Assembly: GCA_015179125.1 (NCBI GenBank)
Contig: WHVA01000040.1
Location: 124,001 to 188,000 of the forward strand
DNA length: 64,000 nt
From: Gautieria morchelliformis
Lineage: Eukaryota; Basidiomycota; Agaricomycetes; Gomphales; Gomphaceae
Direction of reading: 5' to 3'
A model generated the notes under the pieces. That model saw only the letters and a list, made by a program, of their open reading frames with translations. It searched no databases and was not told where the DNA came from. The translations under genes and the position numbers were made by a program. Every line of letters begins with the position of its first letter. Within the stretch, counting starts at the first letter, position 1. Shown one piece after another: positions 22,103 to 33,324 of this stretch.

Positions 22103-22782
22103 GGATATGGACGAGGAACGCTAAACAAATCAAAGTAACAAGGCAATGGCACGGCACAGGACAAAACGCAGCAGACTTGGTCAGCCAAGAGCAGAGAGGG
22201 CGAAAAAGACATACCTTGAAGACGCGACGCAGATGAGGGAAAGAGGTAAGAACCGACGCACACGAGTGAACGTTGAACGGCACGCTCCAGCAAAAGGAGA
22301 GGAATATAAGACATTTAAAGACATCAGGCAAAACTAATGACACGTGTAATATGGCTACGAGCCCGAGATATTGATGGGATACAATAACAACAAAGATCAG
22401 GATAAGGAGATATTATGCAGGGAGAACAAAGAATGGCAACAAGGGCCGGATAACAGCCCGAGATAATGATGGAAAGGAAAGGGACCGAGTGGTACAAAAG
22501 ATCGGTGGCGGAACTCAAACGGGATAGTAGTCATTAAGGCAGGGTAATACAAAAAAGGGTCCGTAGGAGTTAAACCTGACAGGCACACTCGGTATCCGAC
22601 CCCCATCTTGTCGACAGAACCCTCCCCTCCTTTCAGTCGGAGTCGGGGAAACACACATTACAAGAATATTTACCAACTAGTTTTCATAGACATTGAGCAT
22701 GGGCAGGTTAGAGTTGGACAGCAGACTTACGATACACGTACGACACAGGCCTCACAGTCTAGCTTCGCATCCCCCGACAACG
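22103..22782. other. leader of the Helitron fragment and upstream of the RTA1 pseudogene
   Basis: No coding region was recognised. Frames on both strands are pyrimidine- or purine-biased and lack conserved motifs. The 5' TC end of the Helitron should lie here but was not identified. Confidence 0.3.
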
Positions 22783-24038
22783 ATGTCTCGCCCCCTCGAC
22801 CTCGCCTCGCACAACCAGCTACCCATCACGCGAACCCTTTCCTATCCCCCTCTACGGATCCGTACAACTCTTTATGGTGAGCCCCTGTCCCCCTCCCATC
22901 TCCGTTATGTTTTCCCTTCGCTTGCCGAGCACTGCGACCGGAAACACCCAACGCGCTGTCACTCCATCCTCCTCTCCTCCTCTCAACCAGATACATAGCC
23001 ATCAACACCCTCACCGGCGTCGCGTTCACGTGCTACATCGTCAGCCCGCTCACCATGTCCGTGTGAATGGGCGCAATTGTCGTAGGGGCGTATAGTATGT
23101 ACGCATGCACTCGAGACCGGGGGGTGGCGGCTTGCGCGTGTCCGTTGGTTCAGCATGTGCTGATGGTGACGGTGTTGTGCAACGTTCTCCGCGGGCATCG
23201 GCCTCCGTTTCAGCCTCCATTCACAGCCCGAGTCAAAGGGATATACGTCGCGGAGTACCTCTTCGTCGTCCTCTCCGTACGCCGTGCACCCCAACGTGTT
23301 TCTTTTTGTTCTCACATGCGGCGCCAGCCGTGCGCACTCATCGCGGCCGACTACGTCCTCCTCGGACACTTGGCGCGACATCTGAATATTGACCGGCACC
23401 TCCTCATAAAGCCGCGCCTCATCACACGTCTGTTCATCTCGTCCGACATCGCGACATTTCTCATACAGGTAGGCGTGTTTGTAGCATTGAAGTATGGCGC
23501 ACTGATGTTGTCGCCAGGCGGCTGGAGCATCGTTATTGATATCGGGCAGCACGAGCAATGACTTGACCAGATCGCGCACCGGCGCCCGTGTACGCAGTCC
23601 CACACGCCCCTTTTCTTCCCGCTTCTGCCTCACTCACACACCCCAGATATTCCTCGCCGGTCTCGCCATGCAGCTCATTTCCTTCTTCGCGTTCACGACG
23701 CTCTTCCTCCGCTTCCTCGCCCGCGTGCGGACGCACGCGCCTCACGTGTGGAACCCGACCCCCACGCCGGTCTGGTGGCGCCACTGGCGCACGCTCAGTG
23801 TCGCCTTGTGCTTGAGCTGCGTTAGGATCCTGGTGCATCGGTCTCCATGCAGCAAGCATCCCAGTGCCACTGACACGGACTCGCGGATCCGGTCGGCGTA
23901 CCGCACTGTCGAACTCTCGCAGGGCTTCCAGGGCACGCTGGCGGTGTCGGAGGGGTTCTTTTACCGGATACGTTTCCGCTCTTGCTGGCCATTGTGGTGT
24001 ATGTCTCGCGGGTGGGCTCGCTGGCGTTTGCGCCGTGA
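22783..24038 (+). pseudogene. RTA1-like (lipid-translocating exporter family) membrane protein, disrupted
   Basis: Recognisable pieces in order: TDPYNSLW (about 22860), INTLTGVAFTCYIVSPLTM, KGIYVAEYLFVVLS joined over an intron (GTACGC to GCCAG) to PCALIAADYVLLGHLARHLN, FISSDIATFLIQ, an intron to AAGASLLISGS, an intron to IFLAGLAMQLISFFAFTTLF, then RSAYRTVELSQGFQGTLAVS and EGFFY. The family has seven membrane helices and is linked to lipid-stress and azole tolerance in yeast. Damage: a TGA after about 23065, a one-base loss near 23967 that shifts the frame before LLLAIVVYVSRVGSLAFAP, and a non-matching splice phase near 22877. The true start is uncertain. Confidence 0.75.
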
Positions 24039-24330
24039 CCGCGTCGACTATTCCTTGCGCGGTGCCATCGCTCTCCTGTCTGAGCTCTTCTACAGTCCCC
24101 GCTAAACTATTGGTCGATGATCTAATTTTGGCCCGGGCATCTTCTATCTTCTGTATGACTGGAGTGATGATGACCCCCTGCAAGCACTCATTGATGTCGG
24201 TCACCACTGATGCCATGGTCGAGCGATCTGCCAGGTCTGTGACCAGGGTGGAGATCGCTTTCATCCCTTCTTCCAGTGTCTTTGATATGGCCTGAGATTC
24301 GGTGAGGTGGAGCAACACAGTGGTGAGGTT
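24039..24330 (-). other. possible minus-strand coiled-coil coding remnant
   Basis: The minus strand from 24318 reads MLLHLTESQAISKTLEEGMK and about 75 further residues of helical, heptad-like sequence before it runs antisense through the RTA1 pseudogene. It resembles the N-terminal coiled coil of retroelement ORF1-like proteins in basidiomycetes, but no diagnostic domain follows. Confidence 0.25.
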
Positions 24331-24909
24331 ATGGTCTGCCTTTCGGGGAGGAGCTTTTTAGAGAGAAGGAAGCCCTGCAATGTCACTGGAATAGGGGCAG
24401 TTCATCAATGAGGAGTCCGCGCTTGCGTTCGCTGTTCCCAAGGAGCAAGGAAGGGACGGTGAGTGCGGTGGAAGAGGAGGAAGAAGGCTTCTGTACGATG
24501 ATAGTCTGCTCCCTCATTCTATAAATAAGGAGTATCATATGTGCGACATAAGGGGGATAGTGACCGCCTGGGGCCTTTGCACGCGCGGCTACATCCCGCC
24601 ACTGGCTGTTGCGGGCGAGTAGACCGGGCTGTTGTCCTTAGATGATAAAAGGGATTAAGACTGAGCAAGCCTTCAGCCGTGCGATGCAACTAAAATCTTT
24701 TGTACACATGCTTGAGGTCCGTCAATCTCTTGGTCAATTACCAGAAACCGATCCAGATCTCGATGAACAATTGCGGCGTGAACACAAAGCTGCAGGTCGA
24801 AGAAATGAGCATTGACGTTGTCATGGAGGATGATCAGGCCTACCCTTTTTCACGATGTCAACATGCGTGACACTCGCGTGACTGACTCCTTACTTCTCCG
24901 ACGACACGC
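24331..24909. other. intergenic stretch with a 57-codon ORF of unknown nature
   Basis: A small plus-strand ORF at 24642-24815 (MIKGIKTEQAFSRAMQLKSF, ending GRRNEH) has protein-like composition but no recognised family. GGAAGGGACGGTGAGTGCGG at about 24451 recurs at about 28089, and TATGTGCGACATA occurs at about 24538 and 28120, so part of this stretch is a dispersed repeat shared with 27720-28140. Confidence 0.35.
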
Positions 24910-27655
24910 ATGTCTACTCAAACACCACGTAAGGCTGGAACTCATAAACTATCAAGCAAGGCGAATGCCCTCCACCAAGACATTATAACAGCTATAACTT
25001 CCAAGACTTTCAATGTAGTCAAGGAAGACCTGATAGTGGCACAACGGTTGACAAGGTTGAAGTTGGACACCATAACCTCTCAAAGATGTTCTTCATATGT
25101 AAAAACCATCATGGAGGTCGATAAACCGGAAAATGAGCTCTACAAGCCTGTCACCAAGCTGCTTACGGAGATAAGTTGCTTTGTCCACCGCATGCACGTT
25201 GAGAAGGGATTCACCTCCGCTCTCACTGATAAGAATTTGCTCCTAATGTTTATAATTCGAGCAAGTTCTGACCAAGACGCTGACAATGGAGAGGTGCCAG
25301 ACATTGTAGGTGTTGATGCAACTGCCGAAGAAGTTAGGAACTATCTGGAAAAGGATGTCCTCCCAGATCGGCTTGTGTCCTTGCACTGGTCCCAGCTCCT
25401 GTCTGTCGGCCACATAAAGTTAGCTGAGATGCCTGATGATTGGGACACAGATGATCTTGTTCAGTTGCTAAGCTATGTTTGGTGTACAGACCGCTATCAA
25501 CCCAATCGCTTTGTCCATACGGCTATAATGGCATACAAAACCGGATTTCTCACCCTACAATGTCTTCCGGACAGTATGGCGGTCTCATCGAATCACTCCT
25601 ATCACGACCATGATGCACTGGTTCGGTATGTTTATGCCCTGTACTACCCTGGTTCTCGAGCCGAAACACAGCCCTGCGATGCCTTGGAATTCACAAATTT
25701 GAAGCCCATTCAGAGATGCTCAGATGAGCCAAAGATAAAGGCCTCCGCCACTGCCCTGCAGCCATCATTCAAATACACTGTCCAAGGCGATAATGAAACC
25801 GCAGAATATTCCGTCTTCGACCACTTCCATGGCTCGAGTTTTTCCCGACAGGGGTATGTTGGGCTGGGAGCTATGCCACCAAGAGCACCAAATTTCCACG
25901 AGTTATCGTGTTGAAAGTTTATTGTCGCGGTCTCACCCGCCGATTCCACGAAGAGAACATACTTCAAAAAATCCATGAAGACGGCTATTTACCAGGAGTC
26001 CCGAGGATTTCCAAGGATGTGTCAGAACAGCCATTCCCATTGCCGAGAAACCATTCACTGGATCGCCATCGAGAAGCATGCATGGTACCTTTAACAACAA
26101 CAGGGGAGAGTTTGAGTAAGTGCAAGAATGTCTTGCAATTATTGAAAGCCATGTATGATCTCACTGAAGGTCTGTGCCTGGCTCTCTTATCCATACCGGC
26201 ACTAACCAACCTTAGTTCATCGCATCCTCATGGAAAAGAAGGACATATTGCATCGTGACATAAGTTGGGCGAATATCCTTATCAACCATAAGCATTTTGA
26301 GGGTCTTGATGAAGGCGACCATGAGTATCCATTCATTGACACCATCTTGAAAAAACCGTGAGTTATATATTTCCATTATTTCTAGGCATAATCTCATGCA
26401 ATATCCTAGGGTGCCGAGGGTGCAAGTTCTCCTTGCAGACTTTGACAATGCCATGATTATTGGTGAGGCGGGGAAAAAACACGCACCCGATGGCGCCGAA
26501 CTGGTAAGTTGGCATTACAAGTATTCTGATTATTGTCTTACGTCCGAACTAAGGAGGATGAGCAGCACAGAATCATTGTAGGCGTGTGATTTTTATGGTG
26601 TAGCACTCGGGTAACTTCTTGGGACAGGGCACGCCAGCTTTCATTGCAGAAGTTCTCGCCCGCCCTACCCTTGCCCCTGTTGAATCTTTCCCATTTCAAC
26701 GTCTGGAAAAATTCAACGATGCCATTCGACATCCCCAGACTGATAGAGACTGTTCTGATATGGAGTTTTTCCAAGAATTGGCGGGGTACAAACATTTGAA
26801 TGACAGGCATGTTTCACACCAAGCGATCCACGATGCCGAATCCATTTTCTGGGTCATTGTGTTCTTCATGGTCCGTGCCAACCCAAAAGGTTCAGACAGG
26901 CAGAAAAACATACATAAGCGTTCGCGGACATTTGACGCCATCGCGGCGCACGAGATTGGGGAACGCCTCAGTATTCGTAGATCTTACTTTGAGAATTTTT
27001 TGGAGGAGGATTGGGCAGAGATGCTTCCGGGAAAACTAGGAAGGTTTTCTGCAACACTTTACCAGCTTTGGGAGTACTTTTCGTTTCCCTGGCATGGCAT
27101 ACAAGTGCCTCCCAAGCATCAGTTTCATGCCCACAACCTCCTACAGCGATTGCTCTTCCGGGAGATCCGGCGACTTACCGAAATGGAGGATTCCATAGAA
27201 CTTGAACTGGCCCCACTGCCTGTTCACTCACGCCTGTCAGGGACAAAACGCACCGGTACTCTGGGGGGCTCCCTGCGTCTCCTCCCGCAGAAAAAACCGC
27301 AGACAGAGGACAGCAGCGAAGCTCCGCCTGCAAAGCGCAGAAAACACAAGCAGTCTGGAGGACACGATGGTGATGTTCGCCTGTGTATGTTCACTTTACA
27401 TTATGTCATTGACCTATATCAGACTGTGCCTCCGGGTCCACTGCGGCTGACGTGCTCACGGATGAAGCTCATGGCATGAGGTCGTATGAGATTCTGCCCT
27501 CGATTGTTGCTGACAACGGTATCCGAAGTGTGATTCAGGACGTACGGACTTCCGTGGACATTCAGAAACTATGGTTCACGGCAGAGTTCAGCCCTGGTTT
27601 CCCAATTATTAACCAAGGCCACGCGTGGAGCTGCAGTCAAATATCCATGTTCTAA
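24910..27655 (+). CDS. FunK1-type fungal protein kinase, nearly complete, one frameshift
   Basis: It starts at ATG 24910 (MSTQTPRKAGTHKLSSKANA). The N-terminal half is open to about 25860. A one-base shift then leads into ATKSTKFPRVIVLKVYCRG (the beta-3 region). GT-AG introns at 26170-26215, 26358-26409, 26514-26627 and 27385-27422 restore a continuous frame to the stop at 27655. Catalytic features: LHRDISWANILI (HRD, Asn), LLADFDNA (DFD in place of DFG), and GTPAFIAEVL in the activation region, followed by DAESIFWVIVFFM. The C-terminus has a basic tract (PPAKRRKHK). FunK1 kinases are a large Agaricomycete-expanded family with unknown substrates. Apart from the frameshift near 25860 the gene looks functional; a very small intron or sequence error there would make it intact. 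Confidence 0.82.
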
Positions 27656-27719
27656 TTTGATGCATTTAATCTTGGCTAGGAAGCATGGCATCACCTGCGT
27701 CTGCAGCGCGTAATTTCTG

Positions 27720-28140
27720 ATTACATTCCTGCTTCACCAACAATGTGTGATAAATACTGTATACGAGGAAGGAGAATAAAATGGGCGACTAGGGTACGGA
27801 CGTCGAGGCTGGTCATGCATTCATCTGCACAGCGTGCGAGCACGCTGTGACCTGAGGTCCGAGTGGCTCCCGAGCAGCGTTGCAGACATGGAGCGAGTTG
27901 AGTTGCCGAGGGTGGCACGCATGGATTGTAGTGAACAGAGCTTGAGTCGACGTGGGCCATATGGTCTGCCAGTGAGAAGACGAGTTCAGGCTGCTGTTAC
28001 CGCGAACATGCGTCATCCCGACGCTGCGTACCGCTTCCTCTCGCTGGCGGTGGCGGAGGGGATCTTCTACATTGCTGTTGCTGGGCAGGGAAGGGACGGT
28101 GAGTGCGGTGGAAGCAGCATTATGTGCGACATAGGATACA
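27720..28140. repeat. dispersed repeat related to 13980-14270 and to 24440-24540
   Basis: Its left part is an inverted, diverged match of 13980-14270. Its right part shares AGGGAAGGGACGGTGAGTGC and TATGTGCGACATA with the stretch near 24450-24545. No terminal inverted repeats or proteins were recognised. Confidence 0.5.
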
Positions 28141-28535
28141 CACACGGTGAGCCCTCGCTCACAGGACAGGCCGTCCGGTTCCCATTCTTCCCCTCGCGAA
28201 ATGGAGATGGCGCATCTTCATACCCAAGAGATCGTCCAGCCATCGCCCAATTAGTGCTCCTCATTGGCAGATCTCGCGCGCTGCGCCTCGACGGTCGACG
28301 TGCGTGCTCCCCCTAGGCATCGAGATCTCCGAGACCATCCTTCCCAGCCTTCTGCGCCCATCCAGGCACATCGAGACCACCAGCGAGTTACATACCCTTA
28401 GCGTCCCTTGCCACTCCGCGGAGTTTGAAATCTCACCCATTGTCCGCCTTTTGTTGTCCTGACTTATTGTCGTCCTCCCTCAAATATGCCGCCCCTCCCG
28501 CGTTGCCCCCCGCACTCTTTGCTCCCACCCACACC
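28141..28535 (+). other. upstream region of the BTB gene
   Basis: No repeat or coding signal was recognised. The region is CT-rich near 28430-28530, as is common just upstream of fungal start codons. It probably holds the promoter and 5' leader. Confidence 0.4.
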
Positions 28536-30076
28536 ATGATTGCCCAGCCTTCCTCCCCGCCTCGCACGCCCCGCACGCCCCGTCGACCCTCCATGTCCAA
28601 CCCCATGTCCTGGCTCTCCCGCGCCTCCACCCATACCCACTCCCAGAGCGTGGGCACCCCCAGCCCCATGCGCATCTCAGAACCCAAGCTCGTCGACGAC
28701 CTCCTCACCACCACCGGTGGCCCCACCTACACCCACTCGCGCTACGGGCCCCTCGGCGCCGGCGCAACTGTCGTCCGCACGCCCCAGGACGCCCTCACCC
28801 GCGCCATCCTCATCCAGGCCCAGCCATATCCCTCTCACGATCCCCCCGGTGCGACAGATGACGACGTCTCGTCGTACGGGGACGACGACGAGCCCCCTTC
28901 TCCAGCGTCGCCCCCGCTCCCCCCGCTCCCGTACGCGTCCAAGAGCTCCCCAAACCTCCTCCCGTCCGAGATGGGCGAGTTGCTGCCAAGGGATGCTGCT
29001 AGTTCTCCCCCCCTCAAGCCGTCCCGTCCGTGTCCGGCTGCGCCAGTCTTGCATCCCGTCATTCCCGCGTCCCCGCCCGCTGTCCCCATTCTCCCGCTCA
29101 CCGTCACCCCCACCCCGCTCCAGCCCCCCTTCACCCCCGTCCTCCTCTCCCCCGTGCCCGATGTCTTGCTCGATCTCTCGTCCCTCATCGTCACCCTCGA
29201 CTCCTCTACCTCTTCCCTCCGCACCACATACGCCACCCTCACGTCCCGTCCCTCCCATCTTGCCCGCTACCTACAGTCCCTAGCCCGTGCCGCCCATGAA
29301 CGCGAAAAGCGCAAGTTCCGCGACACCCTCATCGAGGAGGACGAAGAGCTCGCCGAGGATGAGGATGACGCATACAACCTCTCTTCCCCAAACACCCCGT
29401 TTGCCTCCCTCTTCGCCGCACACCTGTCTTCCGCGGGCCTCTTCCCGCAGTCTGGCGGCATGATCCACTTGTTCCTTGACAGGCCTTCCGCACCGTACGC
29501 CCCTTTCCCGTGTCCTGCACCCTCGTTCTTAACGCTCCTCCTCTCAGATACTCACACATACTCACTTACCTGCGCTCGCCCACCGTGAACGCTACCCTCC
29601 CGCGCTCGGCGTCCCTCGGCAGCCGCCAGTCCCACTCCCCAGAGCGTCTCGAGGTCCTCCTGGAGCTCCGCGACGAGGCCAAATACCTCGGGCTCGACGA
29701 GCTCCACAAGCTCTGCTGCGACGAGCTCCGCCAGCGCCAGGGTCACGTCCGCGGCGGCGGCTCGCAGAGCAGCAACAGCAGCAGCAGCAGCAGCCAGCAG
29801 GTCCTCGTCGCGCCTGAGCGCGGCCGCGACACGACGCTCGTCCGCCTTGGCGCGCTCGTGCGGCGCGAGGTGCCGCACAGCCGCCCGCGGGAGGAGGTCG
29901 ACCGCGCCTCCACGGGCAGCAGCGAGGCCCACGTCGAGGGTGTGCCCACGGCCCCCGCGTCCCCGTGCTCCGCGTACCCGCTCACCATGTCGCCCACCGC
30001 TGAGGGCTCGCGCTCCCGCGCACAGAGCCGCTCGGGCTCGCTGGGCGCGCCGCACTCGGCCTCGGACTGGATCTAA
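28536..30076 (+). CDS. BTB/POZ (KCTD/T1-like) domain protein
   Basis: The start is the ATG at 28536 in a CACCATG context. One 38-nt intron (29510-29547, GTGTCCTG to CTCTCAG) joins 28536-29509 to 29548-30076, giving 500 residues. Residues 1-200 are Ser/Pro/Thr-rich and probably disordered. About 207-380 form a BTB-like fold: PDVLLDLSSLIVTLDSST, then after an acidic insert GGMIHLFLDRPSAPYAPFPY, ILTYLRSPTVNATLP, and the helical ERLEVLLELRDEAKYLGLDE. The C-terminus is low-complexity, with a poly-Ser/Gln stretch. BTB domains mediate dimerisation or Cullin-3 binding; no partner is evident here. It is GC-rich, unlike the neighbouring transposons, which supports a resident host gene. It converges with the exonuclease gene, about 295 bp apart. 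Confidence 0.85.
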
Positions 30077-30370
30077 GCCCCCGCACGCACGCACCGTAAC
30101 AACCCACACCGCCTCATTGCATTCTTCATTCGCGCAATTCAGCCCTCCGCTCCCTTTTTTTTTATAACAGAATATAGAACCCCCCGCACTCTCCTTTAGA
30201 CATTCTCACGCACACTAAATGTATCCGCTCCCTCTGCCTGCATCATTTCCTTGTGTATCACTCGCTCCTTTTCGTGTTGTCTTCCTTGTTCCTGTGCACT
30301 ATGTATGTACAGTAATATGCTCGTACTTGCGGCTACATGCGATGTGATGTGTGAATGAGACCGAAACCTG

Positions 30371-32253
30371 TCACTTGGAGCCGCCCCCCGTGCTCCTCGA
30401 CGCACTGCTCCGCGCCGTCCGCTCGTTCGTGATCCACCAGCGCACGAGGTCGAGTGTCGCCGCCGCGTCCTCCACCGACGAGTGGCCCGCCGCCTCGTCC
30501 CCCGTCTGGATCATCCGCTGCAGCTTGTCGCTCACCCTGCCATGCATGCACACGCGCGTCAGTCAGCTGTAAACACGCAAGCACGCGGGGCATACGCACA
30601 GGTCCCGGAGCGCGCGGCGGTACGGCGGGCCCCCGCGGTGCGGGAAGAGCACGCACGTGTCGACGACGCGGTGGTGCACCATGCGCAGCGTCTTGAGGTC
30701 GTTGTCGAGCGCGTGCCCGACGAGCACCGTGTGCGGCCCGATGAATGCGCGGAGCGCGCGGCGCGTCGCCGCGAGGTCGAGCACGGCGGCCGCGAGCCGC
30801 TCCGGGGTGACGCCGGAGAACCTGCGCGCGGGCTTAGCGGAGGGTTATGAGTGTGTGAGGCGGGGAGGCGCACCGTGTGATGTAGTCGATGACCTTGACA
30901 CCGTCGTCCATGCGGACGAACTCGTCGAACACCTTCTCGCCGTCGCCATCCACGACGGACACGCGCGCGACGCGCATGCCGCCCGTGGTATATATCATCT
31001 CGCAGTCTAGCGCGGCGACGTCGAGCACCGCGTCCTCGGCAAGTGCGGACGGGGGATGCGACGAGAGGGAGAAGGGGTGGCGGCGGTGCAGCTCCTCCGC
31101 GGTCTTCTCGTAGAAGACGTGCGGGCCCACTGCGCACCCCGGGCCGGGATGGGACATCCCGCAGCACTTGTAGGTCTTGATTTTCTCGCCTGGGGTGCGC
31201 AGCATCAGACAGGATCCAATAGCATGGACGAGAAACTCAGACCGTTCAAGGTAGTCGTATACGGGCGCGCCCAGTGGAATGAGCACGCCTCGTCCTTACC
31301 CTGCCCTGGGGGCGTGACGACAAAGCGCTGGAAGCACCGCTCACAGACCATCTCGTCCCCCTCGGCACTCGGGCGGTCGCCCCCCGGCCCGGCGGGGACA
31401 TCGACGACATATCCCCATGCGACCATCTGCTCGCGGGTGAGCACGGCACACTCTAGGTCGCGGGCCTCGACTCTGGCGACTTTGCGGGCGTTTGCGCGGG
31501 CGCGGCATTCGGCCTCGGTGCCGACACTTTCGTGCTGGGGCGACGGGGGCACGGCACGCTTCTTGAGGGCGACGATGGTGGTGACGACACCTTGGCGGTA
31601 TGTCTGCTTGTTGGTCCTGTCATAGATCTCCGTCTCCTGGGCAAGGGCGTGCGCCCCCGCGAGGTGGGGGTGCGCGGCATGGAAGGCGTCGTACAGGGTC
31701 CTGGAAAACAGTGGGCAGTGAGTGGGGCACGGGGGGACAGAGACGTACAGGAAGGCGGCGTAGAGGCTCTTCAGACAGGTCTGGCGAACAAGGACGGGGA
31801 CCCTGCTCGCGGCGGGGTTGACGCGGAGAGCCGGCTCTCCAGTCTTTAGAAACGAATGAGTGAGGGACACAGGGAGGGCGGACAAGGTGAGGACAGGCAT
31901 ACGGGTTGGGAGGACGCAGCGGGCTGTGCGCTCTTATAGGCCAGCCGCTGGATCTTGCGGGGTGGCTCAGACGTGGGCGTGGGCTGCTGGCGTGCGGCGG
32001 GCGTCGCGGGTGATGCGGCAAGCGCACGCTTTGCGGGAACCGAGACATCGCTGCTCGCGGCAGGCGTGGACTTGAGGATAGACTTTGGCGGGGTTGCGGC
32101 GACGAGGATAGACTTTGGGGGAGTTGCGGCTGGGACACGGACGGCGGAGGGGTCGGCGAGGCCCTGCTGGTGCGAGAAGAGACACGGATTCCGCGTGCAC
32201 GTCGTTCGCTCGGGACACGGAATGCTCCCAAACAGGCCGCGGCGGGAAAACAT
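30371..32253 (-). CDS. REX3: RNA exonuclease of the REX3/REXO1 type (DEDDh)
   Basis: The start is the ATG at 32253 (MFSRRGLFGSIPCPERTTC). Five introns are visible on the minus strand. The N-terminus has a CCCH-like zinc motif (CPERTTCTRNPCLFSH). The middle region contains YDRTNKQTYRQGVV and KIKTYKCCGMSHPGPGC. The exonuclease domain shows the four acidic/His motifs: ALDCEMIYTTGG (ExoI), HALDNDLKTLRMVHHRVVDT (ExoII), and HSSVEDAAATLDLV (ExoIII, H-x4-D). The stop is TGA after GGGSK. The family trims 3' ends of structured RNAs such as RNase MRP, U5 and 7S precursors in yeast. Gene structure and GC content are those of a resident host gene. The symbol follows the best-matching yeast paralog; REXO1 would be equally defensible. 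Confidence 0.88.
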
Positions 32254-32506
32254 GAGCAGACGATGCATCCGGAGCCGCGGTGCACGTGACTGCGACGCAA
32301 ATGGACAGGATGTGACATGAAGTGCGAATCGGAGCTTTAAGAGTGTTGATAGGACAGGCTTAATAGTGAAATATGAGCACTAAGGAGACCAGTCGATAAT
32401 CAACGTGTATCGGGGGGATAGAACTAAAGCTGAATATACATGAATGTTTGTGGGTCTTTTTATACTAAATTCCTACTCTATTCTTGTCCTCGGTCAGTGC
32501 TTGCCA

Positions 32507-33113
32507 TGTTGATGCCTGAAAGGGGTCGGGTTAGTAGCGCCTTCTAAGCCCGGTTCCTTTCAGACATGGCACAGGTTTTGGTACATGTAAAGGTTAAATA
32601 AATAGATACTTCTATCAGCAAATCCCAATTTTTTTTAGATGAAAAGCATGCCTGAAGGCAAGGCATGTGGCAATATACATGCAGAGGCCACCTCTCTTCC
32701 CTCAAGGCTAAGAACAGCAAACAGTGCAAAGGGAGTCATGTATCCAAGTTGATTATCTGATTGCAGAACAGAGGCATACATGACTGGGTTTTATACAAAA
32801 AGCTGAGACAACATGTCAGAAGGTAGAGGTAAGCAATTCCGGTGTGAGCAAAAGTAAGTAACTATATGTGGAACAAGAGGAACTATAAGGGGGTGCAGGG
32901 TATAACTAAGAACAATAGGCAAAAGAACAAGGGGCACGTAGGTCTAATTGATAGCAAAACAAATGGAACTCCTGTAAATAACCTATGTATCTACATGTAC
33001 AATAGTTATTACATAATCCCAGTGGGCCCCTTAGGGACCCACTGTATAGTTTATGCATGGGAACCGGCCAGCGGTTCCCATCGCATCTTACTCTTACCTG
33101 TCACTACGTAGCA
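32507..33113 (-). repeat. diverged solo LTR related to the Gypsy A family
   Basis: On the minus strand TATAAAA (32795) is followed 33 nt later by AATCAGATAATC (32762), with the same intervening pattern (GTATG, TTCTGC) as in the Gypsy A LTR and the solo LTR at 8854. The outer ends (TGTTGATG at 32507, TGCTACG at about 33113) are tentative and no target duplication was found. A hairpin TGCCTGAAAGG/CCTTTCAGACA lies at 32513-32566. Confidence 0.5.
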
Positions 33114-33324
33114 TTCAGAATACCACTCAGTGGTCAAGTTCTGCAGTGCCCTTGTGATACAAGGTCCTAAGATCGACATCTTTACACCTTTTTGAACTAT
33201 CCTGTGGTTGATCGCCACGTGACCAACCGATAGTGGATTCGAAGCAATCTTGAAAAAGATCGCTGCGTCGACGACTAAACATCGTTGAGACCCTCCAGTA
33301 GACCCTCTACTGTCGGCTGCAAGC

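Noticed and set aside
22983-23633. 216-codon minus-strand ORF over the RTA1 region
   Set aside because: Antisense of recognisable RTA1 exons; open only because of GC-rich codon bias.
28540-29283. Long alternative-frame ORFs over the BTB gene (both strands)
   Set aside because: Pro/Arg- or Gly/Glu-rich shadows of the GC-rich coding strand; the spliced BTB frame explains the region.
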